A stretch of 64,000 nt of DNA from Parabacteroides sp. (GTDB lineage Bacteria > Bacteroidota > Bacteroidia > Bacteroidales > Tannerellaceae): assembly GCA_019417325.1 (NCBI GenBank), contig DXVO01000016.1, positions 62,001 to 126,000 on the forward strand, written 5' to 3'. Shown one piece after another: positions 54,256 through 62,551 of the stretch. Every line of letters begins with the position of its first letter. Position 1 is the first letter of the stretch. The position numbers and the translations under genes are program-made. The notes under the pieces are model-generated. The model did not search any database, was not told the origin of the DNA, and saw nothing but the letters and a program-made list of their open reading frames with translations.

Positions 54256-55494
54256 TTAAAGGGCAAGTTCTTTCAATATCTTTTCTGTAGCCCCAGCATT
54301 GTCATTCACGAAATGACCGGCACTCTCTCCTACCGCCTCCAATACGTCATGACAAGTCAATAACTCATCCATTTTACTACGGAATGCTTCTGTATCAGAG
54401 ACGGAAAAGCCTCCGCCAACAGCAATCAAATCGCGTGCTTCCTTAAATTTCTGGTATCTGGGACCGAATAAAACAGGTATACCATACACAGCCGCTTCCA
54501 GCGTATTATGGATTCCGGCACCAAAGCCTCCGCCAATATAGGTTATTGTTCCATAACGATAGATAGAAGAAAGCAGCCCGAAGCTATCTATAATCAGGCA
54601 GTCTTTTCCCTCCAGCAAACTTACGTCATGCAAAACTTCCGACAAACGGACAGACGGGCGCTTCAACAGCGACTCGATCGACATCAAATGTTCACGGTGT
54701 ATTTCGTGAGGCGCAATAATCAGTTTCAAATCCGGATGCCCGTTAAAATACGGAATCAATATATTTTCATCCTGCGGCCAGGAACTACCAGCAATCAGAG
54801 TCGGTTGTTTTTCTCCCTTTTCATTTGTCACAAACCTCTCCACATGAGGTAAATCGCGAGCCAGCTTACGCACATCCAGCACACGATCGAAACGAGTATC
54901 TCCGGCCACCGTCACATTCGTAATGCCATATTCATTCAATAACGTTTGCGAACGTTCATCCTGCACGAACAGATGAGTAAAACAATGCAGCATTTTCCGG
55001 TAAGTGCCGCCATACCACTGGAAGAATAATTGATCCTGACGGAAAATTGCCGAAATGATATAAACCGGTATATTCCGTGCTTTCAATTCTTTCAGGTAAT
55101 TTCCCCAGAACTCATATTTAATAAAGACAACTATCGCCGGATTGGCAAGATTAAGGAATTTCTTCACCCGGTAAGGGGTATCGAAAGGAAGATAGCAAAT
55201 GACATCCGCCCCATTATAATTTTTCCGGACTTCGTAACCGGAAGGAGAAAAAAAAGTGAGCAATATCTTGTATTCCGGATGTTCCGCCTTGATTTTTTCC
55301 ATCATCGGGCGTCCCTGTTCAAACTCGCCCAAAGAGGCGGCATGAAACCAAATATATTTTGCATTCCGGTCTATCTTTTCACGAAGAATACTATTTGTTT
55401 TCCATTGTCCCAAACGCATCATCCTCGCCTTTTTATGGAAAGGTGATATCAATTCTATAATAAATGAATAGAAATGGATAATCAGGCTGTACAT
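54256..55494 (-). CDS. waaA: 3-deoxy-D-manno-octulosonic acid (Kdo) transferase
   Basis: A 412-residue membrane-bound glycosyltransferase that adds Kdo to lipid A. An N-terminal hydrophobic helix (about 2-20) is followed by WFHAASLGEFEQGRPM near 49, which holds the catalytic Glu, then FIKYEFWGNYL near 124, LIAGSSWPQDEN near 232, IIAPHEIHREH near 254 and YIGGGFGAGIHNTLEAAVYG near 315. Length is normal. It lies downstream of gltX on the same strand, separated by a 129-bp inverted-repeat element. It acts after lpxK, also in the window. Confidence 0.93.
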   Translation of the reverse strand: MYSLIIHFYSFIIELISPFHKKARMMRLGQWKTNSILREKIDRNAKYIWFHAASLGEFEQGRPMMEKIKAEHPEYKILLTFFSPSGYEVRKNYNGADVICYLPFDTPYRVKKFLNLANPAIVVFIKYEFWGNYLKELKARNIPVYIISAIFRQDQLFFQWYGGTYRKMLHCFTHLFVQDERSQTLLNEYGITNVTVAGDTRFDRVLDVRKLARDLPHVERFVTNEKGEKQPTLIAGSSWPQDENILIPYFNGHPDLKLIIAPHEIHREHLMSIESLLKRPSVRLSEVLHDVSLLEGKDCLIIDSFGLLSSIYRYGTITYIGGGFGAGIHNTLEAAVYGIPVLFGPRYQKFKEARDLIAVGGGFSVSDTEAFRSKMDELLTCHDVLEAVGESAGHFVNDNAGATEKILKELAL

Positions 55495-55522
55495 AAATTC
55501 ATCTGTTAGCGGTCTATGATTG

Positions 55523-55651
55523 GGGGATGTGTCAAAAAGCTATTACTGAACGCAGATTACGCAGAACACGCAGATTATTTATTGAAAAAATATGGTCTGC
55601 GCTCTGTCTGCGTAGTCTACGTTCCCTAATATATGCTTTTGACACATCCCC
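55523..55651. repeat. 129-bp inverted-repeat element with ACGCAGA core, copy 2
   Basis: Outer arms GGGGATGTGTCAAAA (55523-55537) and TTTTGACACATCCCC (55637-55651) are perfectly complementary over 15 bp. Inside, 55549-55565 (AACGCAGATTACGCAGA) pairs with 55607-55623 at 15 of 17 positions. The core matches the repeat at 19047-19131. It lies between gltX and waaA and would form a very long hairpin in either transcript. It may be a non-autonomous mobile element or a terminator-like repeat. Confidence 0.75.
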
Positions 55652-55662
55652 TTATGACTTTA

Positions 55663-57180
55663 TTATTTCAAAACCTCTATGGCTCTTTGTATACGTCTGA
55701 TAGTTTCCTCTTTGCCAAGGGCCTCCGTTATATCAAAGATATGGGGTCCTTTGCCTTCACCTACCAATGCCAGACGAGTTGCATTCATAATGTTACCCAA
55801 ATGGTACCCTTTGCTTTCAATCCAGGCTTTTACTTCTTCTTCCGTTCCTTCTATATCAAAAGGTTCGCGTACACGAAGCACCTCGATTAGTTCAGCCAGC
55901 TGTGCAGGGCTGTCTTCTTTCCAACGTTTCTTACAGGTCTTTTCGTCATATTCGGTCGGAGCTACAAAGAAAAAAGCACATACATCCCACAATTCCTTGA
56001 TGAAATTGACACGGTCTTTCATCATACCGACTACTTTTTCCACATAAGCGGGTTCCGCTTTTACTCCGTGGCTTTCGAGGACAGGCATAAATAAGGCGGC
56101 TGCCTCTTTATTATCCATTTCCTGTATATAATGGTGGTTGAACCATTTTCCTTTTTCGTAATCGAATTTTGCACCGCTCTTGCTGCAACGGCTCAGATCA
56201 AAATGCTCAATCAGGTCGTCCATGCTCATTACTTCCTGGTCGTTACCCGGATTCCAGCCCAACAAAGCAAGGAAATTCACCACAGCTTGCGGCAGGTAGC
56301 CACTCTCACGGTATCCTGATGATACATCACCGGTTTTAGGATCGTGCCATTCCAACGGGAAAACAGGGAAGCCCAAGCGGTCGCCATCACGTTTACTCAG
56401 TTTTCCGTTTCCTTCCGGTTTCAATAACAGAGAAAGGTGGGCAAACTGCGGCATTGTATCCGTCCAACCGAAATAGCGGTACAGCAAGACATGAAGCGGG
56501 GCACTCGGCAACCATTCTTCACCACGGATAACATGGCTGACTTCCATCAGATGGTCGTCTACGATATTTGCCAGATGGTAAGTAGGCAACTGGTCTGCCG
56601 ATTTATATAAAACCTTATCGTCCAGAATAGAAGAATTGATAACAACTTCCCCGCGGATCAGGTCGTTTACATGGATATCTTCATTCGGCTCGATTTTGGC
56701 ACGGACCACATACTGCTTGCCTGCTTCAATCAATGCTTTCACTTCCTCGGCAGAAAGAGTCAGCGAGTTGCGCATCTGCATACGGGTGGAAGCGTCATAC
56801 TGGAAGTTCGGAATCTCTTTACGCTTTGCTTCCAGTTCTTCCGGAGTGTCGAACGCAATGTAAGCACAATCGTTGTCCAGCAACTGGTCTACATATTTCC
56901 TGTAAATCTCACGACGTTCACTCTGGCGGTACGGGCCATACTGTCCACCGAAACCAACCCCTTCGTCAAACTTGATACCCAACCATGTAAGCGCCTCGAT
57001 AATATAGGCTTCCGCTCCCGGAACGAAACGTTGCGAGTCTGTATCTTCTATGCGGAGAATCAAATCGCCGCCTTGCTGTTTTGCAAATAAATAATTGTAT
57101 AAAGCTGTACGAACACCTCCGATATGCAGTGCTCCCGTAGGACTCGGTGCAAACCGGACTCTAACTTTCCTTTGAGTCAT
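55663..57180 (-). CDS. gltX: Glutamyl-tRNA synthetase
   Basis: A 505-residue class I aminoacyl-tRNA synthetase that charges tRNA-Glu. The HIGH motif is in APSPTGALHIGGVRTALYNYL at the N-terminus, the KMSKS loop is KLSKRDGDR near 256, and RGEEWLPSAPLHVLLYRYFGW near 218 is typical of GluRS. The C-terminal helical anticodon-binding domain is complete. It has its own promoter (57209-57216) and is divergent from the HD-phosphodiesterase gene. Confidence 0.95.
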   Translation of the reverse strand: MTQRKVRVRFAPSPTGALHIGGVRTALYNYLFAKQQGGDLILRIEDTDSQRFVPGAEAYIIEALTWLGIKFDEGVGFGGQYGPYRQSERREIYRKYVDQLLDNDCAYIAFDTPEELEAKRKEIPNFQYDASTRMQMRNSLTLSAEEVKALIEAGKQYVVRAKIEPNEDIHVNDLIRGEVVINSSILDDKVLYKSADQLPTYHLANIVDDHLMEVSHVIRGEEWLPSAPLHVLLYRYFGWTDTMPQFAHLSLLLKPEGNGKLSKRDGDRLGFPVFPLEWHDPKTGDVSSGYRESGYLPQAVVNFLALLGWNPGNDQEVMSMDDLIEHFDLSRCSKSGAKFDYEKGKWFNHHYIQEMDNKEAAALFMPVLESHGVKAEPAYVEKVVGMMKDRVNFIKELWDVCAFFFVAPTEYDEKTCKKRWKEDSPAQLAELIEVLRVREPFDIEGTEEEVKAWIESKGYHLGNIMNATRLALVGEGKGPHIFDITEALGKEETIRRIQRAIEVLK

Positions 57181-57208
57181 AATTCCTTGTATTCTAAAAA
57201 TGATGCGG

Positions 57209-57216
57209 CAAAAGTA
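57209..57216 (-). promoter_or_regulatory. Promoter -7 box (TACTTTTG) of gltX
   Basis: Minus-strand exact TAnnTTTG match 29 bp before the gltX start. Confidence 0.6.
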
Positions 57217-57276
57217 GCCCTTTTTTTTCTCTTACTAAACTTTTTTATGTACATTTCGCCCACAAAGGAAAAACTT

Positions 57277-59307
57277 ATGAAAGTAAAGAACTATAATATT
57301 CACCCCAGTGTATTTTTCATTGTCGCAGCACTTCTTATCGCCTACTTTTTTCCACGGGAAGGGAAATTCCGTTACCAGTTCTACGAAGGTAAACCCTGGC
57401 GATACGGGTTGCTCACTGCACCGAGCGATTTTCCCATCTATAAAACCGATGCGGAAGTAGAAGCGGAAAAGGACAGTGCCTTAAAGAAATTCGAGCCTTA
57501 TTACCGCATGGACCCGGAAGTGGGACCGGCACAAATAAGCAAACTCAGGAACGACTATAGCAAGGCGCTTAATAAACGGGCGACTCCTGCCTATATGCAA
57601 TATATCGAAAACAGTTTGCAGAAACTATATAATAAAGGTATTATCCCGTCCCAGGAAATGGAGGATTTGAAGAAAGATCAATATCCCCGCATTAACCTGC
57701 TGGAAAACAATACCGCCCAACCGTATTATAGCAGCGATTTCTTCACTACACGTACGGCATATGAGTTTATCATAGACAACTGTCCCTCTTATCTGACCAA
57801 ATCAATCCTGCAATCATGTGATATAAATAATTACCTGACGGAAAATACATCTTATGACCAGGTTATGTCCGACAGGATTAAAGAAAACATACTGAACAGT
57901 GTCCCTCTGGCAAACGGGATGGTTCAGGCAGGCGAGCGGATCGTGGACCGCGGGGAAATTGTCGACAACAGGACTTATAATGTACTCCGTTCCCTGAAAA
58001 TCGTGCATGAAGCCAAATCGGGCGGTGCACAACGGCAAAGCCTCATCCTCGGAGGGCAATTCGTGCTGGTATTCGGTATCATGTTTTGCTTCTGGTTATA
58101 CTTGTGGTCTTTCCGGTTAAAGATATTCCATAACAGGAAGAATGTATTATTCCTGCTACTCTGTATTTTCGTAAGTTGCATGATGACAGAACTTTGCGTA
58201 ACATACGGCCTATTCAATATTTATATACTTCCCTATGCGATTGTGCCGATTGTAGTCCGTACCTTCTTCGACTCCCGGACGGCATTATTTACGCATCTGG
58301 TTATTGTATTGATGTGTTCGCTGATGGTTCCGTTCCCGCACGAATTCCTGCTGTTGCAGATCGTAGCCGGCATGGTCGTTACATTCAGTCTGAGAGAGCT
58401 ATATGAACGTTCCCAGCTTATCCGCTGTGCATTCTTTATATTTACCTCCTATTCGCTTTGCTACATCAGCCTTGCCATTTACCAGGAAGCGGATTTCAAT
58501 AAGATTAATTGGATGATGTTGCTCTATTTCGGTATCAATTTCATCTTACTGATGTTTACCTATATATTGGTATATATGCTTGAAAAGACATTCGGTTATG
58601 TATCCAGCATCACGCTGGTCGAGCTTTCCAACATAAATACGACCATATTGAAAAGATTGTCGGAAACTGCTCCGGGAACTTTCCAGCACTCTTTGCAGGT
58701 CTCCATCCTTGCTTCTGCCGCGGCAGACAAAATCGGTGCCGACACGCAATTGGTTCGTACGGGAGCCATGTACCACGACATTGGAAAGATGAGCAATCCG
58801 GCTTTCTTCACAGAAAACCAAGGTAGTGTCAATCCGCATCACCAGCTTATGTTCGACCAGAGCGCCCGTGTCATTATCGATCATGTAAATGACGGTGTAC
58901 GAATTGCCGAGAAAGCAATGCTTCCGAAAGCCATAACCGATTTTATCCGCACCCATCATGGCCGCGGCAAAGCGAAATACTTCTATAATTCTTATAAGAA
59001 TGCTTATCCTGAGAAGGAAATAGACGACGAAGTTTTCACTTACCCGGGACCAAACCCGTTCTCTAAGGAAACGGCGATTCTAATGATGGCAGACTCGGTT
59101 GAAGCGGCATCCCGCAGCCTGAAAGAACACACGGAAGAAAGCATCCGCCAACTGGTGAACAAAATTATCGACGGTCAGATAGCCGACGGCTTGATGAAAA
59201 ACGCACCATTGACTTTCAGAGATGTGGAAACCATCAAAGATGTATTCGTGGATAAGCTAAAGATTATGTACCATACACGTATCAGCTATCCGGATTTGAA
59301 GAAGTAA
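57277..59307 (+). CDS. PgpH-like 7TM-HD cyclic dinucleotide phosphodiesterase
   Basis: A 676-residue membrane protein of the 7TMR-HDED/HD family. An N-terminal helix (about 10-25) precedes a large extracytoplasmic domain (to about 265, with IVDRGEIVDNRTYNVLRSL), a seven-helix block (about 275-480) and a cytoplasmic HD domain with GAMYHDIGKMSNP near 495 and RTHHGRG near 555. Family members hydrolyse c-di-AMP. The frame opens at 57124 inside gltX; MKVKNYN at 57277 is preferred, with 57247 possible. Its last 26 bp overlap the convergent phosphatase gene. Confidence 0.88.
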   Translation: MKVKNYNIHPSVFFIVAALLIAYFFPREGKFRYQFYEGKPWRYGLLTAPSDFPIYKTDAEVEAEKDSALKKFEPYYRMDPEVGPAQISKLRNDYSKALNKRATPAYMQYIENSLQKLYNKGIIPSQEMEDLKKDQYPRINLLENNTAQPYYSSDFFTTRTAYEFIIDNCPSYLTKSILQSCDINNYLTENTSYDQVMSDRIKENILNSVPLANGMVQAGERIVDRGEIVDNRTYNVLRSLKIVHEAKSGGAQRQSLILGGQFVLVFGIMFCFWLYLWSFRLKIFHNRKNVLFLLLCIFVSCMMTELCVTYGLFNIYILPYAIVPIVVRTFFDSRTALFTHLVIVLMCSLMVPFPHEFLLLQIVAGMVVTFSLRELYERSQLIRCAFFIFTSYSLCYISLAIYQEADFNKINWMMLLYFGINFILLMFTYILVYMLEKTFGYVSSITLVELSNINTTILKRLSETAPGTFQHSLQVSILASAAADKIGADTQLVRTGAMYHDIGKMSNPAFFTENQGSVNPHHQLMFDQSARVIIDHVNDGVRIAEKAMLPKAITDFIRTHHGRGKAKYFYNSYKNAYPEKEIDDEVFTYPGPNPFSKETAILMMADSVEAASRSLKEHTEESIRQLVNKIIDGQIADGLMKNAPLTFRDVETIKDVFVDKLKIMYHTRISYPDLKK

Positions 59308-59770
59308 GCGCTTCCAATAACCCGGAACAGGCATCTTCCAGCAAATCGAGCACCAGCTCAAACCCTTCCGCCCCACTGTAGTAAGGGTCGGGCACATAGT
59401 CATATAATTTGTTACGGGAAAATTGCGTCATCCGGTGAATCTTGTTCTCGGATTCCAAATCCGGTGCTTTCCGCTTTAAATCCGAGATATTCTTGTCATC
59501 CATACCAATAATCAAATCAAAATCAAAAAAATCGGCTATATGGACAGGGCGGGAAATAGAATCTAAAACATATCCTCTGCGGGCGGCATGGGCACACATA
59601 CGCCGGTCAGCGGGTTCTCCTTCGTGATAGCCGATTATCCCAGCTGAATCGATTTCAAAATTTGCTTCCAGTCCCGCATCTTTCACAAGTTTCTTCATAA
59701 CGGCTTCTGCCGATGGGGAACGGCATATATTTCCCAGGCAAACGAATAATATCTTATACTTCTTTTCCAT
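59282..59770 (-). CDS. Low-molecular-weight protein tyrosine phosphatase
   Basis: A 162-residue phosphatase with the P-loop VCLGNICRSPSAEAVM at the N-terminus (catalytic Cys and Arg of CX5R) and the general acid Asp in the YDYVPDPYYSG loop near 122. Such enzymes dephosphorylate tyrosine kinases of capsule export or small arsenate-like substrates. It is 28-43 bp downstream of priA on the same strand and shares 26 bp with the end of the HD-phosphodiesterase gene. MKTMR at 59785 is the alternative start. Confidence 0.9.
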   Translation of the reverse strand: MEKKYKILFVCLGNICRSPSAEAVMKKLVKDAGLEANFEIDSAGIIGYHEGEPADRRMCAHAARRGYVLDSISRPVHIADFFDFDLIIGMDDKNISDLKRKAPDLESENKIHRMTQFSRNKLYDYVPDPYYSGAEGFELVLDLLEDACSGLLEALTSSNPDS

Positions 59771-59813
59771 ACGCATTGTTTTCATCTTCTTATTTCTTCT
59801 TTAAATAAAACCA

Positions 59814-62276
59814 TTAAGCCGGGTCCACATCATAGTGGACTATTAGCTGTTTGAACGGCAGGTAACGCTGCATCTCCGCATAAACGGTATCCAGTATTTC
59901 ACGCACGGGAGCAATTGCCGCCGCTACTTCTATCTTTAAAACAATTTTCTTTATATGTAAGGTTTGCACACGGGTAACAGGAGGAGTTACCGGACCAAGC
60001 ACCCGCTCTCCCAGTCGTTTCCGCAGACTTTCGGCATACAAAGTGGATAACTCCTGCAAAACAGCCTCATTACGACTGCGTAATACGATAACAATCAACC
60101 GGTAATAAGGAGGATAACGGAACATGCTGCGTTCGCTTAATTGCAGGCGAACCATTTCTTTATAAGCGAATTGCTGTACCATCCGGATTAAAGGGTGTTC
60201 CGGCTGGGAGGTCTGTAAAACAACCGTTCCCTGCTTATCCCTCCTTCCGGCTCGACCGCTCACCTGAACCATCAATTGGTAAGCCCGTTCATGTGCCCGG
60301 AAATCAGGAAAGTTCATCAGGCTATCAGCATTCAAGATGCCGACCACACTGACATTTCCGAAATCCAATCCTTTTGAAAGCATTTGGGTCCCGATTAATA
60401 TCTGGGTTTTTCCTTTCTCGAAATCAGCAATAATCCGTTCATAAGCTGTGCGGGTACGGGCGGTATCGAAGTCCAGTCGCTCCACTTTCGCTTCGGGGAA
60501 AAGAGTGGCAATCTCCTCCTCTACCTTTTCTGTTCCGAACCCCATCATCCGTAAATCCGTACTTTTACACTCTGGACATTGCAGGGGTAACTGATAAGTA
60601 TATCCGCAATAATGGCAAACCAACTGATTATGATATTTGTGATAGGTCAGGCTGACGTCGCAATTTACACAGTGAGGCACCCACCCACAACTCTTACATT
60701 CTATCATCGGCGCAAAACCACGGCGGTTCTGGAACAGGATAACCTGCTCACCTTGGGAAAGCGCAGTACTTACCTTTTCTACCAGTAGGGGAGAGAAAAG
60801 CGTATCTTTCATTATTTTCTTACGCTTTAGCTCCTTAATATCGACCGGAATAATGTCCGGCATCCGGCAATCTCCGTAGCGGGTAGACAATTCCACCAAT
60901 CCATATTTTCCGATAGTTGCATTAAAATAGGAATCTATGGAAGGTGTGGCAGAGCCAAGCAAAGTCTTCGCTCCGTGCATACCCGCCAATACGATTGCTG
61001 CATTCCGGGCATGGTAACGGGGTGCCGGGTCTTGTTGTTTATATGTATTTTCGTGCTCTTCATCCACGATAATCAGTCCCAAGCTTTTAAAGGGCAGGAA
61101 CAAAGAGGAACGAACTCCTAATATCAGCATCGGTTCTCCCCCGTACAACAACCGGTTCCAGACCTCTACCCGCTCGTTGTCCGAGAATTTGGAATGGTAT
61201 ACCAGTAGCTTATCTCCAAACAGTTTAGCCAACCGCTCGGTAATTTGGGTGGTTATGGCAATCTCCGGCAACATATACAGGACTTGCCGTCCCATTTTCA
61301 GCACCTCATCTATCAAACGGACATATATCTCGGTTTTACCACTGGATGTAACCCCATGCAACAGACAAACTTCGTGGGATTTGAACGCTTCGTGTATCTC
61401 ATCATAGGCTTGCTCCTGAACCGGACTAAGCGGATTCGGCTCCAGAAGGCGGCAAACAGACATCTGCAACCGGCTTACTTCTTTTTCATAACTTTCCAGA
61501 ATACCGCGTTTGAGAAGCCCTTCCAGGATAGTTGCCGAACAGCCACTACGTTCCAACAGTTCTTTCTTGGAAACCTCCTGTCCCAATACGGGATTTAATG
61601 CATGACTCAAATCAAGGAAACAAACCAGTAAGTGTTCCTGCTTCTTCGCCCGTTTAAATTCTGAAAATACAGCCTGAAGCTTTTCTTCGTCACGATAATT
61701 ATCGGACAGACGGATAAATGTCTGCATTTTAGGGACAAAACCCCGTTTCAGTTCTTCACTTACCATCACAGCCCCTCGCGCCATAAGGGAGGCTATTACC
61801 GGAACTACATTTCTAAGCCCGCTCTTTTTCTCCAACTCGGCAACAGTCAGTTTCAATGTTCCGGTAAAAGCATCCAACACTACTTGTTCATTCGGACGCA
61901 ACGGGGCATCCGCTTCAAAATCTTCATTATAGGTTACAGCCGTCTCGCTCTCTATTTTTAAACCGGAAGGCAAAGCGGCTTTGTACACATCCCCCAGCTT
62001 ACATAAATAATAGGAAGAAAGCCATTGCCAAAACCGTAATTGCGGGCGACGCAGGATAGGTGTTGCATCTAGCAAGGCATATATTTCTTTTATTTCGTAG
62101 AGAGTACCCGGCATCCGTTCATGTACGCTCATCACAATAGCCGTATAATAGCGTTTTTTACCAAAATGAACAATCACCCGGCACCCGGGTACTACGGACT
62201 TTTCCACATCCTCCGGTATACTGTATGTATAACTGTTCTCTAAAGGGAGAGGGAGTATAACTTCTGCGTACTTCAT
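59814..62276 (-). CDS. priA: Primosomal protein N' (replication restart helicase)
   Basis: An 820-residue helicase that reloads the replisome at stalled forks. The N-terminal 3'-DNA-binding domain is followed by Walker A HGVTSSGKTEIYVRL near 310, the DEEH box IIVDEEHENTYKQQD near 400, the zinc-binding Cys pairs (CKSCGWVPHCVNC and CHYCGYTYQLPLQCPEC) near 517-557, and helicase motifs GTQMLSKGLDFGNVSVV and QVSGRAGRRDKQG. Complete and of normal length. Its probable 5' leader holds a regularly spaced palindrome array (62296-62349). Confidence 0.95.
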   Translation of the reverse strand: MKYAEVILPLPLENSYTYSIPEDVEKSVVPGCRVIVHFGKKRYYTAIVMSVHERMPGTLYEIKEIYALLDATPILRRPQLRFWQWLSSYYLCKLGDVYKAALPSGLKIESETAVTYNEDFEADAPLRPNEQVVLDAFTGTLKLTVAELEKKSGLRNVVPVIASLMARGAVMVSEELKRGFVPKMQTFIRLSDNYRDEEKLQAVFSEFKRAKKQEHLLVCFLDLSHALNPVLGQEVSKKELLERSGCSATILEGLLKRGILESYEKEVSRLQMSVCRLLEPNPLSPVQEQAYDEIHEAFKSHEVCLLHGVTSSGKTEIYVRLIDEVLKMGRQVLYMLPEIAITTQITERLAKLFGDKLLVYHSKFSDNERVEVWNRLLYGGEPMLILGVRSSLFLPFKSLGLIIVDEEHENTYKQQDPAPRYHARNAAIVLAGMHGAKTLLGSATPSIDSYFNATIGKYGLVELSTRYGDCRMPDIIPVDIKELKRKKIMKDTLFSPLLVEKVSTALSQGEQVILFQNRRGFAPMIECKSCGWVPHCVNCDVSLTYHKYHNQLVCHYCGYTYQLPLQCPECKSTDLRMMGFGTEKVEEEIATLFPEAKVERLDFDTARTRTAYERIIADFEKGKTQILIGTQMLSKGLDFGNVSVVGILNADSLMNFPDFRAHERAYQLMVQVSGRAGRRDKQGTVVLQTSQPEHPLIRMVQQFAYKEMVRLQLSERSMFRYPPYYRLIVIVLRSRNEAVLQELSTLYAESLRKRLGERVLGPVTPPVTRVQTLHIKKIVLKIEVAAAIAPVREILDTVYAEMQRYLPFKQLIVHYDVDPA

Positions 62277-62295
62277 TCAAATCCTATTTTCAATT

Positions 62296-62349
62296 CATAG
62301 TTATGGTTTTCCAAAATCATAACTATGAATCGGGAAAAACATAACTATG
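62296..62349 (-). promoter_or_regulatory. Three CATAnnTATG palindromes at exact 22-bp spacing before priA
   Basis: CATAGTTATG at 62296-62305, CATAACTATG at 62318-62327 and CATAACTATG at 62340-62349. The first two also form a 13-bp perfect inverted repeat (62293-62305 with 62318-62330). All lie between the predicted priA promoter box (TACTTTTG, 62362-62369 minus) and its start codon. Confidence 0.6.
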
Positions 62350-62361
62350 GTTTCCTGATGC

Positions 62362-62369
62362 CAAAAGTA
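62362..62369 (-). promoter_or_regulatory. Promoter -7 box (TACTTTTG) of priA
   Basis: Minus-strand exact TAnnTTTG match. Transcription would start near 62355, giving a leader of about 80 nt. Confidence 0.55.
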
Positions 62370-62489
62370 ACAAAAAAAGACCGCACTTGTATAAAACGGA
62401 TTCAAAAAGCCCTCTGTTGTACGCAAACCAGAATAAAGTCTGTTTTTCAAATTTCACACATAGCAAACCGAAAATCAGGCATTTTTATC

Positions 62490-62497
62490 TATCTTTG
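62490..62497 (+). promoter_or_regulatory. Promoter -7 box (TATCTTTG) of the TPR gene
   Basis: Plus-strand exact TAnnTTTG match 55 bp before ATG 62552. Confidence 0.6.
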
Positions 62498-62551
62498 CAA
62501 CATATAATAGACTTATTGCGTTATATTTTTATAAAGAAAAGCAAAAGAGTG

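Noticed and set aside
55531..55640. The 55.5 kb repeat as an intact insertion sequence
   Set aside because: It is only 129 bp and encodes no protein; at most a non-autonomous element, and no clear target duplication was found.
62325..62507. 60-codon plus-strand frame before the TPR gene
   Set aside because: Crosses the palindrome array and the priA and TPR promoter boxes; no recognisable features.
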